In this document: one piece after another, positions 52,644 through 61,935 of the stretch | How the letters are laid out: each line of letters opens with the position of its first letter | How positions within the stretch are numbered: the first letter of the stretch is position 1 | Source: Candidatus Dependentiae bacterium | GTDB taxonomy: Bacteria > Babelota > Babeliae > Babelales > Vermiphilaceae | Direction of reading: 5' to 3' | Assembly: GCA_040878395.1 (NCBI GenBank) | Contig: JBBDMI010000014.1 | Location: 1 to 64,000, forward strand | DNA length: 64,000 bases | Translations under genes and position numbers: made by a program | The notes under the pieces: model-generated | Databases searched by the model: none | What the model was told of the DNA's origin: nothing | What the model saw: only the letters and a program-made list of their open reading frames with translations

Positions 52644-54370
52644 ACTATCCTTTCAAGTTCTGCAAGCCATTGTGCAGCTTCATGAAACAAACGTAGAACT
52701 TCTTTTGGGCCTGCAGCACCTGCATAAGCAGCTTGTGAAATTTTATCAAAAAACACAGACCATTCATGTTTTTTTTCATGTTCCCATGAACTTTTGGCAA
52801 TAATATCATTCACCTCAGTGCTGCTCAATTGCGCAACTGCAACAGATAAACGATGCGCAATCAATTGCATAAATATACCATATAACAAACGTGTATCATG
52901 ATAACGATACGCGCGAGCAAGTTGTTTTTTTGCCAACTTAAATGCACGTTGCTTTATATAATGAGGTGCAATTTTTTGAACTAGCCAACCGGAACGATAC
53001 AGTAATACATAGCATAATGAACTGAAAAGTGGCATTACTAACAAGAAAACAAACCACCAGAATGACAATACACTGTTTCTCGGATAATCCGATAATCTAT
53101 ACTCGATTAAAGGCGCAATATCATCTTGTATAGATACTGGCTCACCACCGGATACATCCGGAAGCGGCGCTGATGCCTTACCGGGCAAAATTGAAATGAA
53201 TAAAGGAGTAGTATGCAATGTTTTATAGGTGCGTCCTTCAACATCAAAAAATGCAAATGTTTGCTCAGGGATTTCCCAATCCCCTTCTTGCATTCCTTGT
53301 ACAATGTATTCAAATGTTTTCTTTTGTCCAAATGGCCTATTTTCAACCGCGCTTTTTGAAAAATAATATTTAAAAGTTTCAGGCATATCCTGCAATATCG
53401 GTTCTTTTAAACTGATCATATTGCCATCACCTTCAATTGACAAACGCAAAACCATTCCTTCATATTTCTTTGCAACTGCCGGTTGAATTTTTGCACGATA
53501 AGCAAGAAAGTTTCCAACAGCATCAACCTTGCGCTGCTCATCGGGTAATGCACGCACTTGTAACGTTAATGCATTTGAATATACTCGTTTACGTTCATAA
53601 CGAGGACCAAAAAATATAGCAAAATGTCCCAATCCACTGTGCATAGGTAACTGTTTATTATAATCAACAAAATAAGCCGGAATAACCAATTTTCCTGCCT
53701 GATTTGCATACATGTCCCATTGCCATTCATAAAAAATATATTCCGTACCATCAATTTCTTGTACCCCTTTTTTTGGGCCAATTTTTTCAGTAACCTGAAT
53801 AGTATCCGGATCGTTAGTGATAATCTGTTCAACTGAAATATCATCACTTTCAGGGAAATATAAACGTAAAACTGTTTTTACTTTTTCTCCAACAAATACG
53901 GTATCTTTATCTGTCCACAGACGTAATTGAACATCACCATTCTTTTTCTTTGATGATGCATGTGATCTGTTTGCTCTATTTTGCGTTACCTGCTCCGCTT
54001 CAACACTCATTCGTATAGAATTTGAGCGCTCTTTAGTGCTTGGACTATAAGCGGGCCCTAAACTATATGAACCCGGCCTGTCAATCTGCACTTGATAGGT
54101 AAGCTGTGCTGTTTTTTCTCCATTAACCGTAATAAGACTGTAACCGGTTTTGCGTACAGAAAAATCTCTTAATCCTTTAATTTGCATATCTGCGGCTGCA
54201 TCTGCATTATCCAATGAAACTTTTATTAAAAAAGGTTCGCCCGCTGCAACTTGTGAAACTTTGTTTCCATTAATATTGGTAACTTCCATTACAAGTTTTG
54301 CATGCAATCCAACATGTACTAATACAAGTAAAAAACCAATGTATCTGTATTTACCAACAATTTTGTCCAT
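52640..54370 (-). CDS. batD: BatD-like aerotolerance protein
   Basis: 576 residues. A signal peptide (about 1-24) is followed by several beta-sandwich domains typical of BatD: GEPFLIKVSLDNADA, LTYQVQIDRPGSYSLGPAY, RLWTDKDTVFVGEKVKTVLRLYFP and YEWQWDMYANQAGKLVIPAYFVDY. A TM segment at about residue 435 and a cytoplasmic helical tail follow. It overlaps batE by 4 bases and batC by 20. Confidence 0.88.
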   Translation of the reverse strand: MDKIVGKYRYIGFLLVLVHVGLHAKLVMEVTNINGNKVSQVAAGEPFLIKVSLDNADAAADMQIKGLRDFSVRKTGYSLITVNGEKTAQLTYQVQIDRPGSYSLGPAYSPSTKERSNSIRMSVEAEQVTQNRANRSHASSKKKNGDVQLRLWTDKDTVFVGEKVKTVLRLYFPESDDISVEQIITNDPDTIQVTEKIGPKKGVQEIDGTEYIFYEWQWDMYANQAGKLVIPAYFVDYNKQLPMHSGLGHFAIFFGPRYERKRVYSNALTLQVRALPDEQRKVDAVGNFLAYRAKIQPAVAKKYEGMVLRLSIEGDGNMISLKEPILQDMPETFKYYFSKSAVENRPFGQKKTFEYIVQGMQEGDWEIPEQTFAFFDVEGRTYKTLHTTPLFISILPGKASAPLPDVSGGEPVSIQDDIAPLIEYRLSDYPRNSVLSFWWFVFLLVMPLFSSLCYVLLYRSGWLVQKIAPHYIKQRAFKLAKKQLARAYRYHDTRLLYGIFMQLIAHRLSVAVAQLSSTEVNDIIAKSSWEHEKKHEWSVFFDKISQAAYAGAAGPKEVLRLFHEAAQWLAELERIV

Positions 54371-55475
54371 CCTGTCCTGCCATTTCGTGACTAACTAAAG
54401 CTTTTACCATTCGTTTATTCAATTGAGCATCTCGACCTTCACGTTTTTCAAGTACCCGTTCTAATGCCGGATCAAGTTGTTGTACCGGTTGCGCTGCTTC
54501 CTCTTGTTCAAGGATATCTTGTTCTTTTTGCTCACCTTGCATATCCTGTTGTTGTGCGTCATCTTCATTTTCACCTAAGGATTGATCATGATCGAACTGT
54601 TTTTCTTGTTGCTGTTTTTGCTCTTCATCTTCCGTATTTTTATTAAACTCGTTACGTTTGTCCCGTTGATTATCCTGTTGGGATTGCTGTTCCTCTTTAT
54701 CTGGCCCACCCTCTTTTTCGTCTTCTTGATCGCCTTGTTGGTCAAGACGGTCATCATTTCCTTTTTTTGGCTGTTCATCCTGTTTTTGTTCGTCACCCTC
54801 GGATTCTTGTGAATCATCAGACGATTCATCTCCATCTTTTGGTGAACTGTCTTTATCTTGTTGACCATCTTTTTTACTTTGCTCGTCTTTGCCTTGGCAA
54901 TCATTACAATCATTACTATCTTGCTCTTGATCATCTTCCTTGTTTTGATCATTGTCCTGTTTTTGTTGATCTGATTGTTGTTGATCCTGATTTTGATTAT
55001 CCTGCTGATCTTTGTTTTGATCTTTATTTTCTTGATTATTTTTTTCTTGTTGCTGTTGCTCTTGTTGGTCAAGTATTTTTTTTACCGTCTCATGATTATG
55101 CTTTGCGTGTTCATTTTCCGGATTAAGCATCAACGTTTGCTCATAACTCAACAATGCTTCTTTTAATTCTTCTGCTTTAACATGCGTATTCCCTTTATTA
55201 AAGTAAGCCTGTTCTTTTAATGTACGCGATGCTTTTTCATTTTGTGCAGCAGCTTCAAACAATGCTTTTGCTTGCATAAGATCTTCATTTTGAAAAGCAA
55301 CTACACCCGCATCATATAACAACTCAGGATTATCCGGTTGCTCCGTGACCAATGTTTTGAACTGCTGACCTGCTTGAGCCCATTGTTCTTTTTGTGCACT
55401 ATGTACTGCACGATCATAGTCAAATAGCCCATGGGCATTGCAAACTACTAACAGAAAAATAATTAACTTCTTCAT
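54351..55475 (-). CDS. batC: BatC-like TPR protein with a very acidic Q/D/E/K tract
   Basis: 374 residues from the ATG at 55475. A signal peptide (MKKLIIFLLVVCNAHG), three TPR units (about 20-135: EQWAQAGQQFKTLVTEQPDNPELLYDAGVVAF, KEQAYFNKGNTHVKAEELKEALLSYEQTLMLNP), then a tract of about 190 residues made almost only of Q, D, E, K, N and S, ending in a short conserved tail. BatC proteins often carry such low-complexity tails, but this one is long. It starts inside batB (overlap a few bases) and ends inside batD. Confidence 0.85.
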   Translation of the reverse strand: MKKLIIFLLVVCNAHGLFDYDRAVHSAQKEQWAQAGQQFKTLVTEQPDNPELLYDAGVVAFQNEDLMQAKALFEAAAQNEKASRTLKEQAYFNKGNTHVKAEELKEALLSYEQTLMLNPENEHAKHNHETVKKILDQQEQQQQEKNNQENKDQNKDQQDNQNQDQQQSDQQKQDNDQNKEDDQEQDSNDCNDCQGKDEQSKKDGQQDKDSSPKDGDESSDDSQESEGDEQKQDEQPKKGNDDRLDQQGDQEDEKEGGPDKEEQQSQQDNQRDKRNEFNKNTEDEEQKQQQEKQFDHDQSLGENEDDAQQQDMQGEQKEQDILEQEEAAQPVQQLDPALERVLEKREGRDAQLNKRMVKALVSHEMAGQDGQNCW

Positions 55476-56482
55476 AATAACCATTCAATTGCAAAACAAA
55501 TAAAACTGATTAACAACGGATAATGATACTGTTCTTGAAACTGTGTAACCATCTTATCTTCAAGATGTTCTTTTTCAAATGAACGTACAAATTGCTGAAT
55601 TTTTTTAATATCATTACTGTTTTCTGTAATCGGTACAAACATCCCCCCGGTATCTTCTGCCAAACGATGTAAAATGCCTTCATTCATACGAGAAATCACT
55701 ACATTGCCTTGTGCATCATGTTGATGTCCCGTTTGCTTTGATCGTCTATCATATAAAGGAATCGGTGCACCTTCAGGAGTCCCCACACCTACTGTAATTA
55801 TATGCAAACCAATCTTGGCTGCATCTTTTTTCACTTGCGTTAAATTACTGGAGAAATCTTCACCATCAGTAAAAATTAATAACAGTTTATTTTTACGTTC
55901 AGGCATTTTTTTAAACAATAAAATCGCTTCTTTTATTGCTTGTTCAATCGCAGTGGTTCCCGATGAGATTGTCTCAACATCAATTGAATCTAAAAACATA
56001 TTAAATGCAGCTTTATCGTCAGTAAGTGGACATTGTAAAAAAGTTGAACCGGAAAATAGAAGTAATCCTACACGTTCAGTCGGCAACGATCCTAACAATT
56101 TTTTTATTTTATTTTTTGCAAAACTTAAACGATCTGGTTCTAAATCTTGTGCTAACATACTGCGTGAAATATCAAGCGCAATAAGCAGGTCGCGCCCTTT
56201 CTGTGTAACCGCATGTTCAGCTTCATTCCATTGTGGTCGCATTAATGCAACAGCCAAAAAAAACATCCCTGCTAAAAACAGAACAATTTTGACTATAGAT
56301 CTTATGAATGAATAATGTCGTAACACATTTTTTATTTGATTCGGACCGGCCAATAAATGCACTACCGCATTTGTTTTGTATAATCGATACATTAATATAA
56401 CGGTAGCTACAATAATATAAGGTAAAACCTTCCACAACATATCCGGCCGTGCAAAATGTATATTAAAATCCATAATGTTCAT
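55472..56482 (-). CDS. batB: BatB-like von Willebrand factor A protein
   Basis: 336 residues. Two N-terminal TM segments, then a VWA domain with MIDAS motif DISRS (LIALDISRSMLAQDLEPDRLSFAK), Thr in the GTTAIEQAIKEAI loop and Asp in FTDGEDFSS, and a C-terminal TM segment. It overlaps batA by 4 bases. Pairs with BatA in the membrane. Confidence 0.9.
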   Translation of the reverse strand: MNIMDFNIHFARPDMLWKVLPYIIVATVILMYRLYKTNAVVHLLAGPNQIKNVLRHYSFIRSIVKIVLFLAGMFFLAVALMRPQWNEAEHAVTQKGRDLLIALDISRSMLAQDLEPDRLSFAKNKIKKLLGSLPTERVGLLLFSGSTFLQCPLTDDKAAFNMFLDSIDVETISSGTTAIEQAIKEAILLFKKMPERKNKLLLIFTDGEDFSSNLTQVKKDAAKIGLHIITVGVGTPEGAPIPLYDRRSKQTGHQHDAQGNVVISRMNEGILHRLAEDTGGMFVPITENSNDIKKIQQFVRSFEKEHLEDKMVTQFQEQYHYPLLISFICFAIEWLL

Positions 56483-57489
56483 AAACTAAACCACACAAAA
56501 GTTGCAACACTTAATTCAACAATTAACAATGCTAGAATAAACCAAATTACAGAAAATGCGATATCATACCATTTACTAAATATAGGAACCTCTTGCTCTG
56601 ATGTTTCCAATGCATTGATCGTATCATAAATTGCACGCATATCATTCGGTTTTTTTGCCAAGAAGAATTTACCACCGGTTTCATGCGCAATAGATTCCAA
56701 TACATCACGATTGATGCCCGGAATTAATGCCATGCCCATATGAGTATGCACATATGCAGGTTTATCATTGCCCACACCAATTGCATACACTTTAATGCCA
56801 AGTTGTTTGAGTATTTCAGTCACAACTTGCGGACTCATATCGCCATCGGTCGGTTCACCATCAGTGAGTAAAATCATAATTTTACTTTTTGCTTTTGAAT
56901 GTTTCAAGCGATTTGCAGCGGTCAAAACACCGGTAAACAATAAGGTGCCATCCGGATTAATAAATCCTAAATAAAGTTCTGAAATCACTTTTTTTAATAA
57001 CTGTTTATCCATAGTTAATGGCACACGAGACAATGCATCATTTGCAAAAAGAGCCAGTCCAATTGCATCATTATCACGCTTATCAACAAACCGAATCGCT
57101 TCTTGCTTTGCAACATCAAGTCGTGTGCGCGGATCACCCGCTTCATCCTGAAAACGCATACTTCCTGAAATATCCAATACCATCATAATATCAACACCTT
57201 CAACCGGCACCCGCGAATCCATATCCACTAAACGTGGCTGCGCAATAAGCAATGCAAGAGTTGATAAGGTAAGCAATCTTAACAGAAAGAAAAATGATGC
57301 GTATATATGTTTTGTTTGTATATTATTTTGAAAAAATTGTTGTACTAAAGTAAAACGATAACGCACCGGACGATACATTTTCAGTCGCAACCAACAAAAC
57401 AAAAAAATTGCTGGAATAAGCCAATAAAGATAAGATAATTGTTGCCACTCTAACGTATAATTCATTACTGTTCCTGCTGTATAAACCAC
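56479..57489 (-). CDS. batA: BatA-like von Willebrand factor A protein
   Basis: 336 residues. Same plan as BatB: N-terminal TM segments, VWA domain with DISGS (MMVLDISGSMRFQDEAGDP), TLLFTGVLTAANRL and LTDGEPTDGDMS, and a C-terminal TM. It overlaps the plsC-like gene by 25 bases. MoxR ATPase and DUF58 genes, which usually precede batA, are not present here. Confidence 0.9.
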   Translation of the reverse strand: MVYTAGTVMNYTLEWQQLSYLYWLIPAIFLFCWLRLKMYRPVRYRFTLVQQFFQNNIQTKHIYASFFFLLRLLTLSTLALLIAQPRLVDMDSRVPVEGVDIMMVLDISGSMRFQDEAGDPRTRLDVAKQEAIRFVDKRDNDAIGLALFANDALSRVPLTMDKQLLKKVISELYLGFINPDGTLLFTGVLTAANRLKHSKAKSKIMILLTDGEPTDGDMSPQVVTEILKQLGIKVYAIGVGNDKPAYVHTHMGMALIPGINRDVLESIAHETGGKFFLAKKPNDMRAIYDTINALETSEQEVPIFSKWYDIAFSVIWFILALLIVELSVATFVWFSL

Positions 57490-58220
57490 CGGTGAACCCG
57501 ATCTTTAAACTCCGTATCTGTTTCATCTTCACGCATGTACATTGGTTCACCAATCACTACATTGACCGGATGATAATGCACCCAAAACGTATTGGGTGGA
57601 TACACTTTTTCCAAGTTAAACATCCGTACCGGAATCACCGGAAGATGCATTTTTTTTGCCAACAAAGAAAAACCACCATAAAAATCATGTACTTTGCCAT
57701 CAGTGTATCGTGCACCTTCAGGAAAAATCATAACATGCGTATTATATTTTTTTATCAAATCAATTGTTTTTATCAAGGAACGTCCCCCCCTTTGCGGGCT
57801 GGACATATCAACTAAAACCGCTACGCGCGGCAACAACAAACGGAACAACCAAAACTTGGTTAACCATGTCATCGCCAACCAAATATGCGGATGACTATTG
57901 ACCAATGAGCCCAATAAAGGAACATCAAACGATGAAGAATGATTAGCCACAAAGATAGCCGGATCTTCAGGAATATGCTCTTTGCCTGTGATATGAATCG
58001 GCAACCACGAAGCCCACAATACAGCTTTATACATTATATGAGATACAAAAAAATATACCCTATTGTAACGATACTTTTGTGGCACCAAAAACACCAATAC
58101 TAACATCGGCAAGGCTATGACAGACATTACCAATAAAAATAAAAGGCGCCCGAAAAAATTATATATAACAGTTTTTATCGATATTTTATTCATTTGGATA
58201 ATACAGGCTAAATTGATCAT
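57465..58220 (-). CDS. plsC: 1-acyl-sn-glycerol-3-phosphate acyltransferase family
   Basis: 251 residues (or 242 from a second ATG at 58193). The acyltransferase motif NHSSSFDVPLLG (H-x4-D) lies near residue 93 and the glycerophosphate-binding FPEGARYTDGKVHDF near 167. An N-terminal TM anchor is present. It makes phosphatidic acid. It overlaps the membrane protein gene before it by 35 bases and batA after it by 25, so it is translationally tied into the bat transcript. Confidence 0.9.
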   Translation of the reverse strand: MINLACIIQMNKISIKTVIYNFFGRLLFLLVMSVIALPMLVLVFLVPQKYRYNRVYFFVSHIMYKAVLWASWLPIHITGKEHIPEDPAIFVANHSSSFDVPLLGSLVNSHPHIWLAMTWLTKFWLFRLLLPRVAVLVDMSSPQRGGRSLIKTIDLIKKYNTHVMIFPEGARYTDGKVHDFYGGFSLLAKKMHLPVIPVRMFNLEKVYPPNTFWVHYHPVNVVIGEPMYMREDETDTEFKDRVHRWFIQQEQ

Positions 58221-58965
58221 GAACTCGTTTTACATACATAGTTTTAAAATATGATACCACAAACGGCACGAATGAAAAGAAGAGGAACTTGCCATAAAGT
58301 GGTGAAATGTAATGCAATACAGTCCACAAACCAAAGCATGCCAGCACTGAAATCAAACAAAAAGGAAAATTATACACAAACATTACAATGCCACGCACAA
58401 TAGATAAAAGCCACGATTTAATGGTCCCATTACTATCAAAATAAAAAAGCACACTAAACACAAATGGGGGCAACATAATAAACGGTGATTGATCATACAA
58501 AAACTGTGCAAATGGATGTAATGTTTCATATATTAATGATTGACCATTTAACCATGCAAGAGCATTCAAAACCGCATCACCCAGATGCGACCGTACAAAA
58601 TTAAACAAAAAATATAAAACAACAAAACCTATTGCTGTTTTTTTTGCATGCTCTTCAAAATAATGGAATCCCTTGGGTTGCACCGATGGACGCACCAACA
58701 TTAATAATGAAAATGCTAAACAAACAATCAGCACAGAATCAATCAAATACCAAGCCGGCCCAAGCAATATACATTCGGGATAATAGCAACCGATCTCAAA
58801 AACAAATACCAATAATATAAGCCACCAAAAGTAATACAAAAGATTACCATAGGTTTCCATTGCAGTTTTTAAACTGACCAATAAAAAAAGCTTAAAATTC
58901 TTTGGGATAAATAAAGCTAATGAATCTTTCCATGAACGCAGTAAAAGCATCTTGATGATCTCCAT
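58186..58965 (-). CDS. Multi-pass membrane protein of unknown function
   Basis: 259 residues with about six TM helices (clear ones at about 45-62, 74-92, 112-128, 160-175, 185-205 and 215-240). The first 20 residues form an amphipathic helix with MLLLRSWKDSLALFIPKNFK. No domain recognised. It heads the transcript that continues into plsC and batA-E, overlapping plsC by 35 bases. Confidence 0.7.
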   Translation of the reverse strand: MEIIKMLLLRSWKDSLALFIPKNFKLFLLVSLKTAMETYGNLLYYFWWLILLVFVFEIGCYYPECILLGPAWYLIDSVLIVCLAFSLLMLVRPSVQPKGFHYFEEHAKKTAIGFVVLYFLFNFVRSHLGDAVLNALAWLNGQSLIYETLHPFAQFLYDQSPFIMLPPFVFSVLFYFDSNGTIKSWLLSIVRGIVMFVYNFPFCLISVLACFGLWTVLHYISPLYGKFLFFSFVPFVVSYFKTMYVKRVHDQFSLYYPNE

Positions 58966-59055
58966 ATCAATTTAAAGTATAAGTATATATACAAAAAATC
59001 TACCAAAATGGGAGAATTCATACAAGATGCTTTATATTTACCTTGAAAATAATGA

Positions 59056-59553
59056 TCAAACAACAATATCCTGCATAACTGCATCAATATCTTCTTGTAA
59101 CGACTCACATGACCAATCAAGCCATTTATTTACCATTAAAGCGACACATGGAATGCCGGTGACAAAACAATAAAATTTATTCCAAAATAGATAAAACTCT
59201 CCTCTAGATAACGTTTCAAACATAGCTTTTTTATATCTAAGTCTTTCTTCTAGACCTTTAGAAAGAGCTTCCTTTGTAACAAATTCATTATAGATTCGAT
59301 CATAAAATTTCAACTCCCGAAGAGTAAAATATACTCCCATAAAACCAATCAAACCGAAGAATAACATCGGTTTGATTCCTGATAACTTTGCAAATGGCGC
59401 CTTAAATGCTTTACACATAGACAGCTTATTTTTTAAAGATAACATATATTCGTTGTTTACTTTTTCTTTATCTCGTAAATTCACTTCTGCATTTGTTGTA
59501 TACGCATTACAAGCTATCAATAACATTATTGTGATCACACATTTTTTTTTCAT
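59056..59553 (-). CDS. Exported protein with two TM segments
   Basis: 165 residues from the ATG at 59553 (AAGGG upstream). A signal peptide (MKKKCVITIMLLIACNAYTTNA), a polar helix, a TM (GIKPMLFFGLIGFMGVYFTL), a charged helical region and a second hydrophobic segment (FYCFVTGIPCVALMVNKWL). Unknown function. Just downstream of the 59568 gene on the same strand, overlapping its end in the longer reading, so co-transcribed. Confidence 0.6.
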   Translation of the reverse strand: MKKKCVITIMLLIACNAYTTNAEVNLRDKEKVNNEYMLSLKNKLSMCKAFKAPFAKLSGIKPMLFFGLIGFMGVYFTLRELKFYDRIYNEFVTKEALSKGLEERLRYKKAMFETLSRGEFYLFWNKFYCFVTGIPCVALMVNKWLDWSCESLQEDIDAVMQDIVV

Positions 59554-59567
59554 TTTTAACCCTTCTG

Positions 59568-59993
59568 TTAACATATACTTTTTCTTTGAATTTCAATACT
59601 TTCTATCCGTTGTTGTAATAACTGTATTTTTTTAGTTAGTTGCGCTTTGTTCCCACGCTTATCAAAAATACTAAGAGCCCCCAATATTGAACCCATTGCC
59701 AAGCAAAAACTGCAACAAAAAACCGTTCCATAAAAAGAACGCCTGTATCCTGAAGACTCATCAATCTTATTTGCCATACAAAAAGCCAAAGTAAAGCCTA
59801 CCAAAGAGACTATTGCAGCCGGTTTCAAAGTAAACTTTTTTACAGCATCATCAAGGATTTCTTCTTCTATTTCTAATTTCTGAAGATCATATTTAAGATT
59901 CGATAATAAGAATTCTTGAGTAAAATCTTCAGCAAAAATAAATTTGGCAACAAACATAACCGAAAAAAACGTTAATACAATTTTATTATTCAT
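59568..59993 (-). CDS. Exported protein with two TM segments and a C-terminal coiled coil
   Basis: 141 residues. A signal peptide (MNNKIVLTFFSVMFVAKFIFA), a charged helix, two TM segments (PAAIVSLVGFTLAFCMAN and GTVFCCSFCLAMGSILGAL) and a coiled-coil end (KAQLTKKIQLLQQRIESIEIQ). No recognised domain. Its plan resembles the 59056 product, and the two genes are adjacent. Confidence 0.6.
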   Translation of the reverse strand: MNNKIVLTFFSVMFVAKFIFAEDFTQEFLLSNLKYDLQKLEIEEEILDDAVKKFTLKPAAIVSLVGFTLAFCMANKIDESSGYRRSFYGTVFCCSFCLAMGSILGALSIFDKRGNKAQLTKKIQLLQQRIESIEIQRKSIC

Positions 59994-60033
59994 AACTTTC
60001 TTTTGTTCTAATATTTATAACTTACTTACAACT

Positions 60034-60165
60034 TTATGCCATTTCAAATTTACTAATCTCAATCTGCAATGCATTGATTGCGATTTCATGTGATGTTTGA
60101 TTCGCTTGTGCAAAACCACATAAATATAAAAAAAATGTAATAAAAAATAGTTTATTTAAATTCAT
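60034..60165 (-). CDS. Very small secreted protein (43 residues)
   Basis: The frame from the ATG at 60165, with AAGAGAG upstream, codes a signal peptide (MNLNKLFFITFFLYLCGFAQA) and a 22-residue mature helix (NQTSHEIAINALQIEISKFE). It lies between the 59568 gene and the AAA+ ATPase gene, on the same strand. Small but with good start signals and the same exported style as its neighbours. Confidence 0.5.
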   Translation of the reverse strand: MNLNKLFFITFFLYLCGFAQANQTSHEIAINALQIEISKFEMA

Positions 60166-60225
60166 AGCATCTCTCTTTTAAGCATATACAGACTCTATCA
60201 GCAACTGCCTAATACTTACAAAATA

Positions 60226-61245
60226 TTACTTATAACTAAACATTATAATGCTCGACACAACAGCTATAGATGCAACAGAACCCAAAATCTTTATTTCTTG
60301 ATCATGTCTCTCTAACCATTTTTCCCAAGATTCAGACTTTAATTTTCTTTTTCGGCATTCTTCTTTTGCTTCTTCAAAATTTTCAAATGCTTGTATTATA
60401 TCGGCTTTAATCAAAACAGGTTTTTCATTATCACGCTCAAATGCTACACCTTCTGCTTCTTGAACAATGTGATCGACCAAACGCAAGTCACCTTTAAAAT
60501 ATCTTGCAACCTCTTTTATTTCTTCGTTGGTTACATTACGAGGCACACGACTTGGTCTTGATAAACAAATTTGTAACAAGCGTTCATGATGAGCATCTGA
60601 TGCAACTGGATTAAAATGATAAAGTTCACTTCTCAAATATCTAGGATTTAAAGACTGTGGGATATAACGCATTTTTCTAACAACACCAACAAGAACAATA
60701 TTTTCTGTCTTTTTCATCTCATCAACCAATGACAAAAAATGCAAAACGGTATTTCTTCGATCAACAGAATAACCATCCTTTATCCGAGTCAATATTTGTA
60801 GTTCATCAATAACAACAAACTGAGGCTCTTTTGAGGCTAGTTCTATAATCGGCTTTAAGTTAACATCCAAAGATCTTTGGTTCGAATTGCGGTATGCATC
60901 ACCAAGCAAATTCACACTAACAAAATAATACGGGTTTTTATAATATGCTTGACCAATAGACCTGGCTGCCGTTGTCTTTCCCGTTCCAGTTGGACCACAA
61001 AATAACATGACACCACTCTTTATGCTTCCATCTGAAAGTCCCTTTGCAGTCATCTTAAATTTTGTGGGCAAAAAATCAATAGCAGCATCAACAACATCTT
61101 GCTTTAAAGGCATGGGCTGAGCAACAATATAACGCTCATCTGTAATGGCACTTGTCGGCTCAAGAGTCTTATATGCTGTTAAAGCTGCACCGTGAGCCTG
61201 AGTTGTAATAATGATAAATAAAGCAAATATATAGTTTTTTTTCAA
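60226..61245 (-). CDS. AAA+ ATPase with an N-terminal signal-like segment and C-terminal TM
   Basis: 339 residues from a TTG start at 61245, which has AGGA six bases upstream. A signal peptide or anchor (MKKNYIFALFIIITTQAHGA) precedes the AAA+ module: Walker A GPTGTGKT (84-91), Walker B QFVVIDELQ, an arginine-rich second-region loop (VGVVRKMRYIPQSLNPRYLRSELYHF) and a lid domain with GDLRLVDHIVQ. It ends with a TM segment (ILGSVASIAVVSSIIMFSYK). A cytosolic ATPase domain following a cleavable signal would be unusual; an uncleaved anchor would put the module on the wrong side too. Function unknown. Confidence 0.75.
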   Translation of the reverse strand: MKKNYIFALFIIITTQAHGAALTAYKTLEPTSAITDERYIVAQPMPLKQDVVDAAIDFLPTKFKMTAKGLSDGSIKSGVMLFCGPTGTGKTTAARSIGQAYYKNPYYFVSVNLLGDAYRNSNQRSLDVNLKPIIELASKEPQFVVIDELQILTRIKDGYSVDRRNTVLHFLSLVDEMKKTENIVLVGVVRKMRYIPQSLNPRYLRSELYHFNPVASDAHHERLLQICLSRPSRVPRNVTNEEIKEVARYFKGDLRLVDHIVQEAEGVAFERDNEKPVLIKADIIQAFENFEEAKEECRKRKLKSESWEKWLERHDQEIKILGSVASIAVVSSIIMFSYK

Positions 61246-61935
61246 AATAAATCCTAAATCATAAAAGTTAATGTAAATGTTCACGCTCAAGTTTATCTCT
61301 ATTATTAAAAATTCTCTTACTTCTTACTTATGGTAAGCTGTTTATAAAAAATATATTGATTTGAGTTTCGTCAGAATGTGACGTAAATGATATCGATAGA
61401 TTTCATCGAGAGTTCCTTCATGTTTTTAAAAGTGTCTTAAACTTGTCTGCTTGCTTCACACAAAGAATCTTCGATCTTTTTTAATATTAAATCATACACA
61501 TACAAAAGAAGCTGTCAATAGTATTTGCGAGCTCATTTAAATTTATTTTTTCATTTGTTGCAATATGATAATTTTGACAATTTTGCACACCCATTTTTGC
61601 ACAATATTATGTTGCGCTTTCCCGATTTTTAATATTTTTTGCTTTTGTTGCACAATTTCGTTGCTTTGACAGCAATCAAACTAACATGTACATTTTTTAT
61701 ACACTATACACAATTTGCTTTGAATGAGCAGATATTGCCTATTGGCTTTTTTTTATAAAATCTATACCCTGTGATAGATAATGCACAAAACCATTTAGTA
61801 ATCATATTATAGGTTTTCAACGCCGAACTTATTTGACTTTTTGAAAATTTTTTGATTATCCTAAAAATGATGGTAGGCGCTATTTATGCATATCGCATAG
61901 GTATTATAGGTATTTTTATAGGTATAAAAGATAGA
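61246..61935. other. 690-base gene-free region before topA
   Basis: Very AT-rich, with no credible reading frame on either strand. It holds TTTTGCACA at 61581-61589 and 61595-61603 and GTTGCACAAT at 61647-61656, plus a promoter candidate (TTGACA 61666-61671, TACATT 61689-61694). It may contain regulatory sites for the divergent ATPase and topA genes. Confidence 0.5.
61666..61694 (+). promoter_or_regulatory. Promoter candidate for topA
   Basis: TTGACA (61666-61671) and TACATT (61689-61694) are separated by 17 bases. The start codon is about 240 bases further on, so a long leader would follow. Confidence 0.35.

Noticed and set aside
54460-55170. Long hydrophobic reading frames opposite batC
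   Set aside because: They are by-products of the repetitive Q/D/E/K codons of batC on the other strand, without ribosome sites or plausible domains.
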